Of a DNA stretch of 64,000 nt, positions 43,928-54,198 are shown piece by piece. Source of the stretch: an uncultured Oscillospiraceae bacterium (GTDB taxonomy: Bacteria > Bacillota > Clostridia > Oscillospirales > Oscillospiraceae); assembly GCA_947631395.1 (NCBI GenBank), contig CANRLF010000009.1, positions 16,267 to 80,266 of the forward strand, given 5' to 3'. Made by a program: the position numbers and the translations under genes. The notes beneath the pieces are model-generated. The model did no database searches. It was not told the origin of the DNA and saw only the letters and a list, made by a program, of their open reading frames with translations. Positions within the stretch are counted from its first letter, which is position 1; the number at the start of each line of letters is the position of its first letter.

Positions 43928-45505
43928 TCAGTCAAAAAACCGCTCCGGCTTGTCCTTTATCCCCTGCCGGAAGGCCTCAAGCGTCTCCTCCGTCTCGGCT
44001 ATCCAGTAGGGCCTCGACACAGGCCGGTCCTCCTTTGTGTCATCGAAATCCGCAAAGTCAAACCAGACGGCGGCCTTGATGTGGTCGTAGGTGCTCATTC
44101 CGGCGAACATATCCCGTATCCAGCCGGGCTTGTCCCCGCCGACGGAGGAGGAGCCAAATTCCGTGACTATCCAGGGGAAATCGTCAAAATACATGCTGTA
44201 CTCGCCGTTTATGGCCTCGTATATCTCCGCGAAGCTCCGCCAGGTCTCGCCGAACCTTTCGGCGTAATAGGTGCCGGTGTTGTAGCCCGTGGCGCCGATC
44301 ATCTGCACGTACTCGTTGCCCGGGAAATAGGCGAGATATGTGTTCCACTTAGCCGGCGGGAAGTTGCGGTCATTGGGGTTCCATATCCATATAAGATTAT
44401 CTACCCCCTGTTCAGTGAAGAAATCGTAGATATACCGCCACACGGCCACGTATATCTCGGGGTCCGCCAGGTTGACGACGCCTGAGTAGCTACACCAGTC
44501 GCTGTTCATCTCGTTATTCAGCCTGAAGAGCACCGGGTGGCCAAATTCGCGGAGAGCTGTGGCCGTGGCCTCCAGCTCCCGGTCATAGTGGCCCTTCAGC
44601 ATGTCAAGCATGGCGGAGGACGCGGTGTACAGGTCCAGGTTGTTTGTAACGGTACACTGGAGCGTAAGCTCCGTGAGCTTCCCCTCTTCGTACCACTTCT
44701 CAATCTTCTCTATGGGGACCGTCTCGTTAAGCTGGAAGTATATCAGCGACATGGCGAATTTGTGGTCGAGCTTTGTCTCTATTTCCTCCATGTCGGCAGT
44801 GAATACGCCGTAGTACGGGTCGTCGGCGGAGCATAGCTTTTCATAGGCGGCTTTTGTTTCCTCAGACCAGTTGTCCGGCAGGACGGGGGTAAAGTCCGTA
44901 CTGAGCTTACGGCCGTGGAGGTGCAGGGAGATCCTCAGGCTGTCAACGAATTTTTCCGCCGCCGCCTGAGCCGTTTCCCCGTTATGGCGGCTATCGTATT
45001 TCACCAGTGCCCTTATGAAGTACCTTGTGCCCGTGCGCACGGTGACGAAGGTATATGTGTCCTCCAGCCCCTCGGGCATACCGTCAAGGCGCAGTGTCAC
45101 GTGGCGCTTCATGCCGCTGTCGTCCCGGTCAAGGACCGTCGCGTCGTTGGCGGCCTGCCAGTCGGGACTGTCAAAAAATCGGTTGAAGTAATAGTCGATG
45201 TACCCCTGCACATCCACATAGGGCGAGCTCTCCCGTGATATACAGACATAGAGATAGTCGTTTTCATATGTCTCGTATATCTCCCCCCGGCTGTCGTCCA
45301 CCACCATGTCCTCCGGAAGCGTCCCGTGCCAGCCCAGCACTCTCCAGACGATGCCAAAGGCGTCATACATCACAACATAAGCAAATCCCGCGGCGCAGAT
45401 CATAAGCGCCAGCAGGATACAAATCACGATGATGATTTTCTTCTTTTTCGACATGGGCTTTTTTTCGGGTCTCTGATTTTCCCGCGTTCCATCTGTCTTT
45501 TTCAT
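43928..45505 (-). CDS. Membrane-anchored GH26-like glycoside hydrolase
   Basis: Probable extracellular endo-acting enzyme on beta-mannan or a related glycan. Seen: 525 residues; basic N-terminus and one membrane helix (residues 23-47); an unassigned beta-rich domain (65-195); then a TIM barrel with GH26 landmarks: acid/base Glu332 in RLNNEMNSDW and nucleophile Glu449 in WIVTEFGSS, plus WIWNPND and MIGATGYN. In mannanases the residue before the Glu is usually His (HEMN); here it is Asn, so specificity may differ. No other glycan-use gene is near. Lies 13 bases from the ymxH stop, same strand. Confidence 0.85.
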   Translation of the reverse strand: MKKTDGTRENQRPEKKPMSKKKKIIIVICILLALMICAAGFAYVVMYDAFGIVWRVLGWHGTLPEDMVVDDSRGEIYETYENDYLYVCISRESSPYVDVQGYIDYYFNRFFDSPDWQAANDATVLDRDDSGMKRHVTLRLDGMPEGLEDTYTFVTVRTGTRYFIRALVKYDSRHNGETAQAAAEKFVDSLRISLHLHGRKLSTDFTPVLPDNWSEETKAAYEKLCSADDPYYGVFTADMEEIETKLDHKFAMSLIYFQLNETVPIEKIEKWYEEGKLTELTLQCTVTNNLDLYTASSAMLDMLKGHYDRELEATATALREFGHPVLFRLNNEMNSDWCSYSGVVNLADPEIYVAVWRYIYDFFTEQGVDNLIWIWNPNDRNFPPAKWNTYLAYFPGNEYVQMIGATGYNTGTYYAERFGETWRSFAEIYEAINGEYSMYFDDFPWIVTEFGSSSVGGDKPGWIRDMFAGMSTYDHIKAAVWFDFADFDDTKEDRPVSRPYWIAETEETLEAFRQGIKDKPERFFD

Positions 45506-45518
45506 TTGCGCACCTCGT

Positions 45519-45803
45519 CTATTTTTTTGTGTTTCCCCCGTGGGGCCGGCGCTCCCTTATCTCCATCCGGTCGTCCTCCACAAGGATAATATCGTCGCCG
45601 ATCTTCCTTATGGCCCCCCAGGGGATCACGTACTCATTTGATTTCCCGAACAGTCCCGATATTTTGAACTCCCCGGGCACCACCAGGGCCGACATCTGGC
45701 CGGAGCTTATGTCGAACACCGCGTCCGACACGAACCCCAGCCGGTAGCCCGTGTTCACGTTTATTACTTCCTTGTATCTCAGATCCCCGATCCTGCAATC
45801 CAT
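45519..45803 (-). CDS. YlmC/YmxH-family sporulation protein (PRC-barrel)
   Basis: Small PRC-barrel protein seen in spore-forming Firmicutes. Seen: 94 residues from ATG 45803 with GGGAGGGG upstream; CRIGDLRYKEVINVNTGYRLG and YVIPWGAIRKIGDDIILVE are typical. Function in sporulation is not defined. Sits between an acyltransferase and the GH26-like gene, same strand. Confidence 0.9.
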   Translation of the reverse strand: MDCRIGDLRYKEVINVNTGYRLGFVSDAVFDISSGQMSALVVPGEFKISGLFGKSNEYVIPWGAIRKIGDDIILVEDDRMEIRERRPHGGNTKK

Positions 45804-45847
45804 GCGCTCCCCTCCCTTTATTGGAAGATATGCGCGCTCCATCCGCC

Positions 45848-46906
45848 CTATTCCGGCCTTTTTATCGTGATGAACCGTCGGATAAGGGCCAGCACCTCGG
45901 CGCAGATGAGGCTGAGGACCAGCAGCAACGGCAGGGTGAGCCACGAGATGAGGCGGCTCTCGCCTAAAAGCATGGCCGCGAAGTATCTGGCAGTCACGCC
46001 GTAATAGTAGTAGATGAACGAATGGGTCAGGAATATGTCCCCACTGCGGCTACCTATATACCGGCACACGCCGGAAAGGCCCGGGATCATGCTCACCGTG
46101 GCCCGCAGGAAGAGTATTATGGCCACGGCGAAAATGCCGTCAAAGGGAAGGCCCACTATGGCCCTTATGAGTCCGCAGACCCCCACCCCTCCGACACTGG
46201 CGGCTGTGACTGCCCACCGCCCTTTGCCGTTGAGGAGCCTTGCGAAACGGTCCAGCAGTCCCCTCTGGGCTGTGAATATCCCAAGGGCGAAGGGGAAGAA
46301 CCAGTATATCTCCCGGCAAGTGTCCCAGACGTTGTTTCCCAGCGCCCAATATAGCCCCAGGGGCAAAAATGTCACCGGCAACGCCACGGCTGTGAGCCTT
46401 TTCACCGCCCGATAAGTAATCGGGAAGGTGATGTACAGCACCAGCGCCGCCTCCATGTACCACCAGGTCTGGTTGATGGTGGGCGTACCGAATATGGGCC
46501 TCAGGCCAAGAAACTCGATGAGCGCGTACAGCGCCCCGTGAAGGCCCCTGCCGTAGACCGCCTCCGGCATGTGCTCGGGGTAGGCCAGAAATACGCCGCC
46601 CAGAGCGAATATCACATAGGCCAGCCAGTATGGCCACATAAGCCCCAGAGTGTGGCCCAGAGTGAATTTGACCGGGTCCCGCTCTTCGCGCTTTTTGAAG
46701 CTTACGGAAAGGCCATAGCCTGAGAGGAATACGAACATCGCCACGCAGACCTTGGCCAGGGTCGCCGCCACCCTCCTCGGATCGCTCCCCGCCGGTATGG
46801 GCGCCGGCAATGACCCGGCGAAGAGGTGGTGGGTCAGGAGGAGCACCACCGCCACGCACTTGGCGATGTTCGTGTCCCCGATCGAATATGTGTCACGGTT
46901 TTTCAT
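45848..46906 (-). CDS. Acyltransferase family 3 membrane protein
   Basis: Integral membrane O-acyltransferase acting on cell-surface polysaccharide or other extracellular glycan. Seen: 352 residues, about ten hydrophobic segments; N-terminal conserved His pair in [11 protein letters not shown] and [17 protein letters not shown] loop typical of Acyl_transf_3. No SGNH domain is fused. Follows rpoD by 6 bases, so it may share the dgt-dnaG-rpoD transcript. Substrate unknown. Confidence 0.87.
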   Translation of the reverse strand: MKNRDTYSIGDTNIAKCVAVVLLLTHHLFAGSLPAPIPAGSDPRRVAATLAKVCVAMFVFLSGYGLSVSFKKREERDPVKFTLGHTLGLMWPYWLAYVIFALGGVFLAYPEHMPEAVYGRGLHGALYALIEFLGLRPIFGTPTINQTWWYMEAALVLYITFPITYRAVKRLTAVALPVTFLPLGLYWALGNNVWDTCREIYWFFPFALGIFTAQRGLLDRFARLLNGKGRWAVTAASVGGVGVCGLIRAIVGLPFDGIFAVAIILFLRATVSMIPGLSGVCRYIGSRSGDIFLTHSFIYYYYGVTARYFAAMLLGESRLISWLTLPLLLVLSLICAEVLALIRRFITIKRPE

Positions 46907-46912
46907 ATATCC

Positions 46913-48061
46913 TCAGTTAAGGAAATCCTTCAGCTTTTTGGACCTGGACGGGTGGCGGAGCTTTCTCAACGCCTTGGCCTCTATCTGGCGGATGCGCTCA
47001 CGGGTGACGTTGAACTCCCGGCCCACCTCCTCCAGTGTCCTGGTCCTGCCGTCCAGGATGCCGAAGCGGAGCTCCAGCACCTTCTTCTCCCGGGGCGTCA
47101 GGGTGTCAAGCACCTCCATGAGCTGCTCCTTCAGGAGGGTGAAGCTGGCGGCCTCCGCCGGCTCTGAGGCGGCCTCGTCCTCGATGAAATCCCCGAGATG
47201 CGAGTCCTCCTCCTCGCCGATGGGCGTTTCCAGGCTCACCGGCTCCTGGGCTATTTTCAGGATGTCCCGCACCTTGTCCACGGGCATATCCATCTCCTCG
47301 GCTATCTCCTCGGGGCTTGGGTCGTGGCCCAGCTCCTGGAGGAGCTGGCGGCTGACCCTTATGACCTTGTTGATGGTCTCCACCATGTGCACGGGGATGC
47401 GTATGGTCCTGGCCTGGTCGGCGATGGCCCGGGTTATGGCCTGGCGTATCCACCAGGTGGCGTAGGTGGAGAACTTATAGCCCTTCTGATAGTTGAACTT
47501 CTCCACGGCCTTTATAAGTCCCAGGTTGCCCTCCTGTATAAGGTCAAGGAACAGCATCCCGCGGCCAACATATCGCTTGGCGATGGATACCACGAGCCTG
47601 AGGTTGGCCTCCGCCATGCGCTTTTTGGCCTCCTCGTCGCCGTCGGCCATGCGCTGGGCAAGCTCCACCTCCTCCTCGGGGGTAAGCAAATTCACCTTGC
47701 CGATCTCCTTGAGGTACATCCTCACCGGGTCGTCGATGGCAAAGCTGTCGGAGAGAGCGTCGGTGCTCTCAAGCTCCTCCCGGGTTATCTCGTCAATGCC
47801 CTCCAGCTCCTCCAGAGGGGCGTCCACGTCCTCTAAAAGCTCCAGGGCCTCCTCGTCCGTGGTCTCAACGCCCAGGGCCTCCAGCCGCTCATAGAATTTA
47901 TCTATCTGCTCCGGGTCGAGGCTCATGCTGTCGATGACGCTGAGCTCCTTTGAGGAGAGGGAACCCTTCTTCTGCCCTTCCTTTATAAGGGCCTCCAGCT
48001 TTTCAAGCTGTGCCTGCTCCGGGGTCTTGCCGTTATTGACGGTCGTTTTCTTTTCTTCCAT
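46913..48061 (-). CDS. rpoD: Housekeeping RNA polymerase sigma factor
   Basis: Primary sigma (SigA). Seen: 382 residues; region 1.2 ([17 protein letters not shown]), region 2 ([37 protein letters not shown]), region 3 and region 4.2 ([20 protein letters not shown]). Short acidic N-terminal part, as in Firmicutes SigA. Part of dgt-dnaG-rpoD; consistent with TTGACA/TATAAT promoters throughout the window. Confidence 0.98.
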   Translation of the reverse strand: MEEKKTTVNNGKTPEQAQLEKLEALIKEGQKKGSLSSKELSVIDSMSLDPEQIDKFYERLEALGVETTDEEALELLEDVDAPLEELEGIDEITREELESTDALSDSFAIDDPVRMYLKEIGKVNLLTPEEEVELAQRMADGDEEAKKRMAEANLRLVVSIAKRYVGRGMLFLDLIQEGNLGLIKAVEKFNYQKGYKFSTYATWWIRQAITRAIADQARTIRIPVHMVETINKVIRVSRQLLQELGHDPSPEEIAEEMDMPVDKVRDILKIAQEPVSLETPIGEEEDSHLGDFIEDEAASEPAEAASFTLLKEQLMEVLDTLTPREKKVLELRFGILDGRTRTLEEVGREFNVTRERIRQIEAKALRKLRHPSRSKKLKDFLN

Positions 48062-48066
48062 GGTCT

Positions 48067-49812
48067 TTATCCTCCAAGCCCTTTTTTCTTTTGATATTTG
48101 TCCCTGACCGCTAAAAGGTCCTCACGTCCTGACGTTTTAAGTCCCTCGGTCTTGATTTTGTCTATGTAGTCCGAAAGCGCCTCCCGGGCCGCCGCCAAAT
48201 TCACCGGTCCCTGCAGAAGCTTCGTCAGCAGTGCCGCCTCGTCCGGCGTCAGCGTCGCCGTCAGCACCGCCGGCGTCACATCCTCGTGGTTTTCGATCCT
48301 ATGTCGTATCTTCCCGTAGAGCTTCCCTAAAAATTCCGAGGTAAAATCCCCCGTATCCAGGTCGCCGGTGTACCTTGTCAGCTCCGGGTCGGCCATCAGG
48401 AGCCTTATGACTCCCTCCTCCGCCGTGGCGGAGGCCACATTGCTGTATCTCATGCTCTTGGCTGTCGGCTGGGCGATGATCTCCGGGCGCATTGCCTGGC
48501 GCTCACGCTTCTTTCTGTCCGCGGCGGACAGCTTTCTGGCGGCGTTTCGTATCTCATTGACGACCGCCTCCGCCGAGACACCGGCGTACTCCGCCACACG
48601 CTTGGCGTATATTTCCCGCTCCACGGCGTTGGGGTTCTCCGCCAGAAGCTCCGTTGCCTCCTTCAGAAAGCCCAATCTGCCGTCGTCTGTATCCATATCG
48701 TATTTCGATTTTACCGCCAGTATTCTGTATTCCACGTGGTTGGCGCTCCGCTCCAGCAGTAGCTCGAAGGCATCCGGGCCCTTGGCCTTTATGAACTCAT
48801 CCGGGTCCTTGGCCCCCTCCATTCTCAAAACGCGCACCTGGAGCCCCGCGGGCTCCAGCAGGCCTATGGCCCTCTGGGCGGCCTTCACACCGGCGGCGTC
48901 GGAGTCGTAGGCTATGACCACGTTCTTCGTGTATCTGGCCATCAGCCGCGCCTGCTCAGCGGTGAGGGATGTGCCGAGGCTGGCCACCGCGCAGTCAAAG
49001 CCCGCCTGATGGAGCATCACCACGTCCACGTTTCCCTCCGCCAATATGAGCATTCCACGCTTTGACCGCTTGGCCAGGTTCAGGGCGAAAAGGTTCCGGC
49101 TTTTTGAAAATACAGGCGTATCGGGGGTGTTCAAATATTTAGGCTCGCCGTCGTCAAGTATGCGCCCGGAAAAGCCGATGACGCTTCCCCGCACATCAAT
49201 TACCGGAAAGACGAGGCGGTTGCGGAACACGTCGTACACCCCGCCGTTTTTCCCCCGCTTCGCAAGGCCCGCGTCCAGGAGCTCCTGGTCTGAAAAGCCC
49301 CGCTTTCGCATCTCGTTGACTAAAGCGTACCAGTCGTCCGGGGCGGCACCGAGGCCGAAATTCGTCACGGTCTTTTTCGTGAGCCGGCGCTTCTGGATAT
49401 AGCTCACGGCCGCCGCCCCCTCGGGCTTTGAAAGGTTATCGTAAAACCACCGGGCGGCCGCTTTGTTGAGCTCCAAAAGTCTTGCCCGCCTTCCGGCCAT
49501 ATCCTTGTCCCCGTCCTCGTCAGGGACCTCCATCCCGGCTCTTCTCGCTAAAAACGCCACCGCGTCCCGGAATGGCAGGTTCTCTATCTCCATTATGAAG
49601 CTTATCACACCGCCGCCCTTACCGCAGCCGAAGCAGTGGTATATCTGCTTGTCCGGCGACACGGAGAAGGACGGGGTCTTTTCCGAATGGAACGGGCAAA
49701 GGCCGAACTGGTTGGCCCCACTGCGCTTAGTCAGCTGTACGTAATCGGACACCACGTCCACAATATCGCACCGGGCCACGAGCTCCTCGATGAAGCTCTC
49801 CGGTATGGCCAT
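48067..49812 (-). CDS. dnaG: DNA primase
   Basis: Synthesises RNA primers for replication. Seen: 581 residues; CHC2 zinc domain [31 protein letters not shown] core with [13 protein letters not shown] and AYDSDAAG, and a C-terminal DnaB-interacting helical region. ATG 49812 is preferred, as AAGGGG lies 8 bases upstream. Five bases before rpoD. Confidence 0.97.
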   Translation of the reverse strand: MAIPESFIEELVARCDIVDVVSDYVQLTKRSGANQFGLCPFHSEKTPSFSVSPDKQIYHCFGCGKGGGVISFIMEIENLPFRDAVAFLARRAGMEVPDEDGDKDMAGRRARLLELNKAAARWFYDNLSKPEGAAAVSYIQKRRLTKKTVTNFGLGAAPDDWYALVNEMRKRGFSDQELLDAGLAKRGKNGGVYDVFRNRLVFPVIDVRGSVIGFSGRILDDGEPKYLNTPDTPVFSKSRNLFALNLAKRSKRGMLILAEGNVDVVMLHQAGFDCAVASLGTSLTAEQARLMARYTKNVVIAYDSDAAGVKAAQRAIGLLEPAGLQVRVLRMEGAKDPDEFIKAKGPDAFELLLERSANHVEYRILAVKSKYDMDTDDGRLGFLKEATELLAENPNAVEREIYAKRVAEYAGVSAEAVVNEIRNAARKLSAADRKKRERQAMRPEIIAQPTAKSMRYSNVASATAEEGVIRLLMADPELTRYTGDLDTGDFTSEFLGKLYGKIRHRIENHEDVTPAVLTATLTPDEAALLTKLLQGPVNLAAAREALSDYIDKIKTEGLKTSGREDLLAVRDKYQKKKGLGG

Positions 49813-49863
49813 GTCTATCACCCCTTCGCAGTACGTATCCTCCGTTTGACAACGGTTCTAAGC

Positions 49864-50877
49864 TCATTTCACCGTCCAGGCCACGGGGACGAAAATGCTA
49901 TTGTGGACCTCTATGGCGTACGGATCCGTCATGCCGGATACGTAATCCGCCGCGGCCCGCTCCACGCCCTCACAATGGGCTATCGCCACATACTCTGCCG
50001 ACATTTTTGCCGGATTTTTAACGAAATAATCAAAAATCCCACCGAGGAGGCCTAAAATCTTTCGCTCCTCCCCTTTTACAACGGGATTTTTGTAGACTCG
50101 CTCGTATAAAAAGTCGGAAAAGGTATCAACGGCATGTCCGACCTCCGGGCTCATCCTCACCATGCCGCCCTCCACGCCCTGGGCTATGATGTCCTCGACT
50201 ATCGTATTTATCCTGGCGCTGTACCGCCCGCCCAGGACCCGGTGGACCTCGTCGGGTATCTCCTCGCCCTTCAGCGTCCCGGACCTTATGGCGTCGTCCA
50301 CGTCGTGATTTATGTAGGCTATCTTGTCAGCTAGCCTCACCACCTGGCCCTCCAGCGTCTCAGACAGTGGGTCGCAGGTGTGGCGGAGGATGCCCTCGCG
50401 GACCTCATATGTCAGGTTGAGGCCCTTGCCCTCCTTTTCGATTATATCAACTACCCTCAGGCTCTGCTCATAGTGCCGAAAGCCCCCGCGGTCAGCAAGG
50501 AGCTCATTCAAAGCCCGCTCCCCGGCGTGGCCGAAGGGCGTATGGCCCAGATCGTGCCCCAGGCCAATGGCCTCCGTCAGGTCCTCATTTAAATAAAGCG
50601 CCCTCGCGATCGTCCGGGCGATCCTCGTGACCTCAAGGGTGTGGGTGAGCCGTGTGCGGTAGTGATCCCCCTCGGGCTCCAGAAAGACCTGGGTCTTTTG
50701 TTTAAGCCTCCGGAATGCCTTTGAGTGGGTTATTCGGTCTATGTCCCGCTGGAAGCAGGTCCTCACGCCGTCCTCCGGCTCCGGGTGCTCCCGGCCCTTT
50801 GAATTTTCGGCCCGCACACCGGCGTCATGGACAAGAAGCCTCTCCAGCTCCTCTCTCTCTTCCCTGATGTTGCCCAA
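49864..50877 (-). CDS. dgt: dGTPase-like HD-domain triphosphohydrolase
   Basis: Hydrolyses dNTP to nucleoside and triphosphate. Seen: 337 residues; RDIDRITHSKAFRRLKQKTQVF, HD motif with RTRLTHTLEVTRIART and GLGHDLGHTPFGHAGE, and later KIAYINHDVDDAI. Start is TTG at 50877, 8 bases after AAAGGAGG; an earlier in-frame TTG precedes that RBS. The dgt-dnaG-rpoD grouping is common in Clostridia. Confidence 0.93.
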   Translation of the reverse strand: MGNIREEREELERLLVHDAGVRAENSKGREHPEPEDGVRTCFQRDIDRITHSKAFRRLKQKTQVFLEPEGDHYRTRLTHTLEVTRIARTIARALYLNEDLTEAIGLGHDLGHTPFGHAGERALNELLADRGGFRHYEQSLRVVDIIEKEGKGLNLTYEVREGILRHTCDPLSETLEGQVVRLADKIAYINHDVDDAIRSGTLKGEEIPDEVHRVLGGRYSARINTIVEDIIAQGVEGGMVRMSPEVGHAVDTFSDFLYERVYKNPVVKGEERKILGLLGGIFDYFVKNPAKMSAEYVAIAHCEGVERAAADYVSGMTDPYAIEVHNSIFVPVAWTVK

Positions 50878-50951
50878 GGCCCATACCTCCTTTCCGCGCA
50901 ATTATTTTATACGTCACGAACCGCGAAAATCCTTTTTTTGACCCGAAATTA

Positions 50952-50980
50952 TTTACCTTGCTGAGATAATGTGCTATACT
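50952..50980 (+). promoter_or_regulatory. Promoter of hflX
   Basis: TTTACC (50952-50957), 17 bp, extended -10 TGCTATACT (TATACT at 50975-50980). Confidence 0.65.
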
Positions 50981-51007
50981 GTTCTAAATTTGTTTAAAAA
51001 AAGGATA

Positions 51008-52279
51008 ATGCCATTGGACACAAAAGATACCGAGCGGGCCGTCCTCGTTGGGCTGGCCGCCGACAGTATGGACGCGCGGGAGCGATCCACCGACGAGACC
51101 CTGGATGAGCTGGAGGCCCTTCTTGAGACCGCCGGCGGCGTCGCCTGCGGGAAAATACTTCAAAGCAAGCGTACCCCTGACCCCCGGAGCTTCATCGGCG
51201 AGGGCAAGGTCCGGGAGGTGAAGGAGCTTATAGAGGCCCAGGAGTGCTCCCTTGCCGTATTCGACAACGAGCTCTCCCCCTCACAGCTCAGGGCCCTTGA
51301 GGAGGACCTGGACGTCCACGTCATGGACAGATCCCAGCTCATACTTGACATCTTCGCCACCCGAGCCCGCACCAGGGAGGGCCGACTCCAGGTGGAGCTT
51401 GCCCAGTATAACTACCTGCTCCCCAGGCTCACCGGCATGTGGACCCACCTTGTGCGCCAGACGGCCTCCGGCGGCAAGAGCCCAATCGGCACCCGCGGAC
51501 CCGGCGAGACACAGCTGGAGACCGACCGGCGGCATATAAGGCGGAAAATACAGAAATTAGAGGAGGAGCTGGAGTCCGTCCGACGCGTCCGGGGTACACA
51601 GCGCCGCCAGAGGGAGAAAAACGGCGTGCCGGTCATAGCCCTGGTGGGCTACACGAACGCCGGCAAGTCTACGCTCCTTAATACGCTCACCGGCGCCGGG
51701 ATAGAGGCGAACGACAGGCTCTTCGACACACTTGACACCACCACCAGAAAGCTCACCCTGGCCCCCGGGAGTGATGCCCTTATCTCCGACACCGTCGGCT
51801 TCATTCGCAAGCTCCCCCACCACCTGGTGGAAGCCTTCAAGGCCACCTTGGAGGAGCTGAGCTTCGCCGACGTGCTCATCCACGTGATCGACGCCTCCTC
51901 CCCGGAGCGTTCTGACCAGATCGACGTGGTGCGGCGGCTGATTTCGGAGCTTGGCGCCGAGGGTACCCCATGCATCGAGGCATACAACAAGGCCGACCTA
52001 TGCTCCGATATAGCCGGGATCCCCCGGAGCGAGGACATACTCGCAATATCCGCGAAAACCGGCGAGGGCACGGATAAGCTCCTGGAGCGTGTGACCGCCA
52101 TCCTCAGCCGCGGGAAAAAGCGGGTGACGATCCTGCTGCCCTACTCCGAGGGCTGGCTTCTGGACCTCCTCCACCGTCAGGCCCAGGTCCACGCCCTTAG
52201 CTATTCGGACGCCGGGATCACCGTGGACGTGACGGTCATGCCGGAGCTCTGGGGAGCGGTCAGGGACTACATCATCTGA
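51008..52279 (+). CDS. hflX: Ribosome-associated GTPase HflX
   Basis: GTPase that splits stalled ribosomes under stress. Seen: 423 residues; N-terminal HflX domain (IGEGKVREVKELIEAQ, VMDRSQLILDIFATRARTREG, GTRGPGETQLETDRRHI), G domain with GYTNAGKSTLLNTL, DTVGFIRKLPHHLVEAFKAT and NKAD. ATG 51008 follows AAAGGATA closely; a TTG two codons on has better RBS spacing and is an alternative start. Confidence 0.95.
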   Translation: MPLDTKDTERAVLVGLAADSMDARERSTDETLDELEALLETAGGVACGKILQSKRTPDPRSFIGEGKVREVKELIEAQECSLAVFDNELSPSQLRALEEDLDVHVMDRSQLILDIFATRARTREGRLQVELAQYNYLLPRLTGMWTHLVRQTASGGKSPIGTRGPGETQLETDRRHIRRKIQKLEEELESVRRVRGTQRRQREKNGVPVIALVGYTNAGKSTLLNTLTGAGIEANDRLFDTLDTTTRKLTLAPGSDALISDTVGFIRKLPHHLVEAFKATLEELSFADVLIHVIDASSPERSDQIDVVRRLISELGAEGTPCIEAYNKADLCSDIAGIPRSEDILAISAKTGEGTDKLLERVTAILSRGKKRVTILLPYSEGWLLDLLHRQAQVHALSYSDAGITVDVTVMPELWGAVRDYII

Positions 52280-52326
52280 ACCAAAGCCCCGTCGCTACGA
52301 CCCGGGGCCCGCGATAAGGAGGAGCT

Positions 52327-52956
52327 ATGTCCGACTATCTCATTCCCGCCTCCTACGGCGAAATCGAATACGTTGAAAAACGCTCCAGGTTCATTGCCCG
52401 CCTCTGGCATGTGGAAAACGAGCAGGAGGCGCTGGAGCGCCTGAAGGATACCCGGGAAAAGCACTGGGACGCCAGTCACAATGTATACGCATACAGCGTC
52501 AAGAGCACCGGGGCCACCCGTTTTTCCGACGACGGCGAGCCCTCCGGCACCTCAGGTATGCCGGTGCTGGATGTGTTCCGGAAGGCCGGTATACAGGACT
52601 TCTGCTGTGTGGTGACCCGCTATTTCGGCGGCATACTTTTAGGCGCCGGAGGGCTCGTGCGGGCATATTCCAAGGCCGCCGCCATGGCCCTGGAGGCCGC
52701 TGGAAAGGCCAAAATGACACTTTTGAACAACGTTAGCCTCATTTGCTCCTATCCCCAGTACGAGCGCATCAAAGCGGAGCTTTCACGCTTTGACGCCGTA
52801 ATCGAGGCCACCGACTTTGCCGCCGACGTGGACCTTACCCTGTCCATGACCCCGGAAAGCTTTGATAAATTTCTCCCCCGCGTCACCGAGCTCACCGCCG
52901 GTACCGCCCTTATAGAGCTCACCGGCCAGAGCATGATGCCGGTGAGGGTGGAGTGA
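52327..52956 (+). CDS. YigZ/IMPACT family protein
   Basis: Conserved protein of the IMPACT family, related to eukaryotic regulators of Gcn2; bacterial role unclear. Seen: 209 residues; YVEKRSRFIARLWHVENE, then the family block HNVYAYSVKS, DDGEPSGTSGMPVLDV and TRYFGGILLGAGGLVRAYSKAA, followed by a C-terminal EF-G-domain-V-like (DUF1949) region. Follows hflX by 47 bases and may share its transcript. Confidence 0.93.
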   Translation: MSDYLIPASYGEIEYVEKRSRFIARLWHVENEQEALERLKDTREKHWDASHNVYAYSVKSTGATRFSDDGEPSGTSGMPVLDVFRKAGIQDFCCVVTRYFGGILLGAGGLVRAYSKAAAMALEAAGKAKMTLLNNVSLICSYPQYERIKAELSRFDAVIEATDFAADVDLTLSMTPESFDKFLPRVTELTAGTALIELTGQSMMPVRVE

Positions 52957-53106
52957 GCAGTCAGGGCAATCTGGCCCTGCCCCCGCCACATTGGACGGCA
53001 ACCAAAAAAACCCAGCGGCTTGGATGCGAAAAAATTGACACAATGTTCATACATTCTCCCTCCAAATGTTGTACTCTCTCTATATCACTTACACGAGGTC
53101 TACTAC

Positions 53107-54198
53107 ATGGACAACTTATGCTACGTCCCATGGACGCTTATGGAGAATTTCATACGGGACGCCTTTATGGCCTACGGCACACCCAGGGCCGACGCCGAGA
53201 TATGCGCCGACGTGATACTCGAAAGCGACCGCCGGGGCATCACCAGCCACGGGTGCAACAGGCTCAAGCCCATATACCTTGACAGGTTTGAAAGCGGGAC
53301 GCTCCTGCCCCTGACGCCGGTGGAGGTAATAAAGGAGACGCCCACCACCGCTGTGCTGGACGCCCACGACGGGCTTGGCATGGTGGCCAGTCACCGGGCC
53401 ATGGAGATATGTATCGAGAAGGGCAAGAGGCTCGGCATGGCCGGAGCGGCGGTGCGAAATTCCACCCACTACGGCATAGCCGGCTACTGGGCCGGGATGG
53501 CGGCGAAGGAGGGGCTTATAGCCATATGCGGCACCAACGCCCGCCCCGCCGTGGCACCCACGGGAGGGGTGGACAACATGCTGGGCACCAACGCCCTGAC
53601 CATCGCCCTGCCCACTGACGAGGACTTCCCCTTTATCCTGGACTGCGCCACCTCCACCGTCCAGCGCGGGAACATCGAGGTCTGGGCCCGGGAGGGCAAG
53701 CCCACCCCGGTCGGCGCGGTCATTGGCCGGGACGGGGAGTACCTCACCGACTCCGAGGCCATACTGACGGCCCTGTTGGAGGACAAGGCGGCCCTGACGC
53801 CCTTCGCCGGGTACAAGGGCTACGGCTATTCCATGGTGGTGGAGATACTGTCCGCCGCCCTGTCCGGTGGGCCATATATGCGTATGCTCTCGGGCTTTGA
53901 CGAAAACGGGAACAGAAAGCCCTATCATCTTGGCCATTTCTTCTTCGTTATGGACCCTGAGGCATTCATGGGCGCGGACATATTCAAGAAAACCGCCGGG
54001 GACATCTGCCGCCAGCTTCGCGAAAGCACAAAGGCCCCGGGTGTTGAGCGCATATACACCGCCGGGGAAAAAGAACATTTGGCGTGGCTTGAACGCCGGG
54101 ATAAGGGTGTACCGGTGGAGCCCTCGGTACAGCGGGAGCTTTTGGAGGTGCGTGACAGGCTGGGCCTTCACTACACCTTCCCCTTTGAGACGAAATGA
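53107..54198 (+). CDS. Malate/L-lactate dehydrogenase (Ldh2 family) oxidoreductase
   Basis: NAD(P)-dependent 2-hydroxyacid dehydrogenase of the AllD/YlbC/MdH family, unlike classical Rossmann LDH. Seen: 363 residues; ADVILESDRRGITSHGCNRL with catalytic-region His, GMVASHRAMEICIEKGK, NSTHYGIAGYWAGMA, TGGVDNMLGTNALTIALP and PFAGYKGYGYSMVVEI. ATG 53107 with GAGGTC upstream. The preceding 150 bases hold a TTGACA (53035) without a matching -10. Substrate (malate, lactate, ureidoglycolate, sulfolactate) not determinable. Overlaps the next gene by 4 bases. Confidence 0.92.
   Translation: MDNLCYVPWTLMENFIRDAFMAYGTPRADAEICADVILESDRRGITSHGCNRLKPIYLDRFESGTLLPLTPVEVIKETPTTAVLDAHDGLGMVASHRAMEICIEKGKRLGMAGAAVRNSTHYGIAGYWAGMAAKEGLIAICGTNARPAVAPTGGVDNMLGTNALTIALPTDEDFPFILDCATSTVQRGNIEVWAREGKPTPVGAVIGRDGEYLTDSEAILTALLEDKAALTPFAGYKGYGYSMVVEILSAALSGGPYMRMLSGFDENGNRKPYHLGHFFFVMDPEAFMGADIFKKTAGDICRQLRESTKAPGVERIYTAGEKEHLAWLERRDKGVPVEPSVQRELLEVRDRLGLHYTFPFETK

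Noticed and set aside
53035..53040. Exact TTGACA upstream of the Ldh-family gene
   Set aside because: No acceptable -10 lies 16-18 bp downstream, so it is not called as a promoter.
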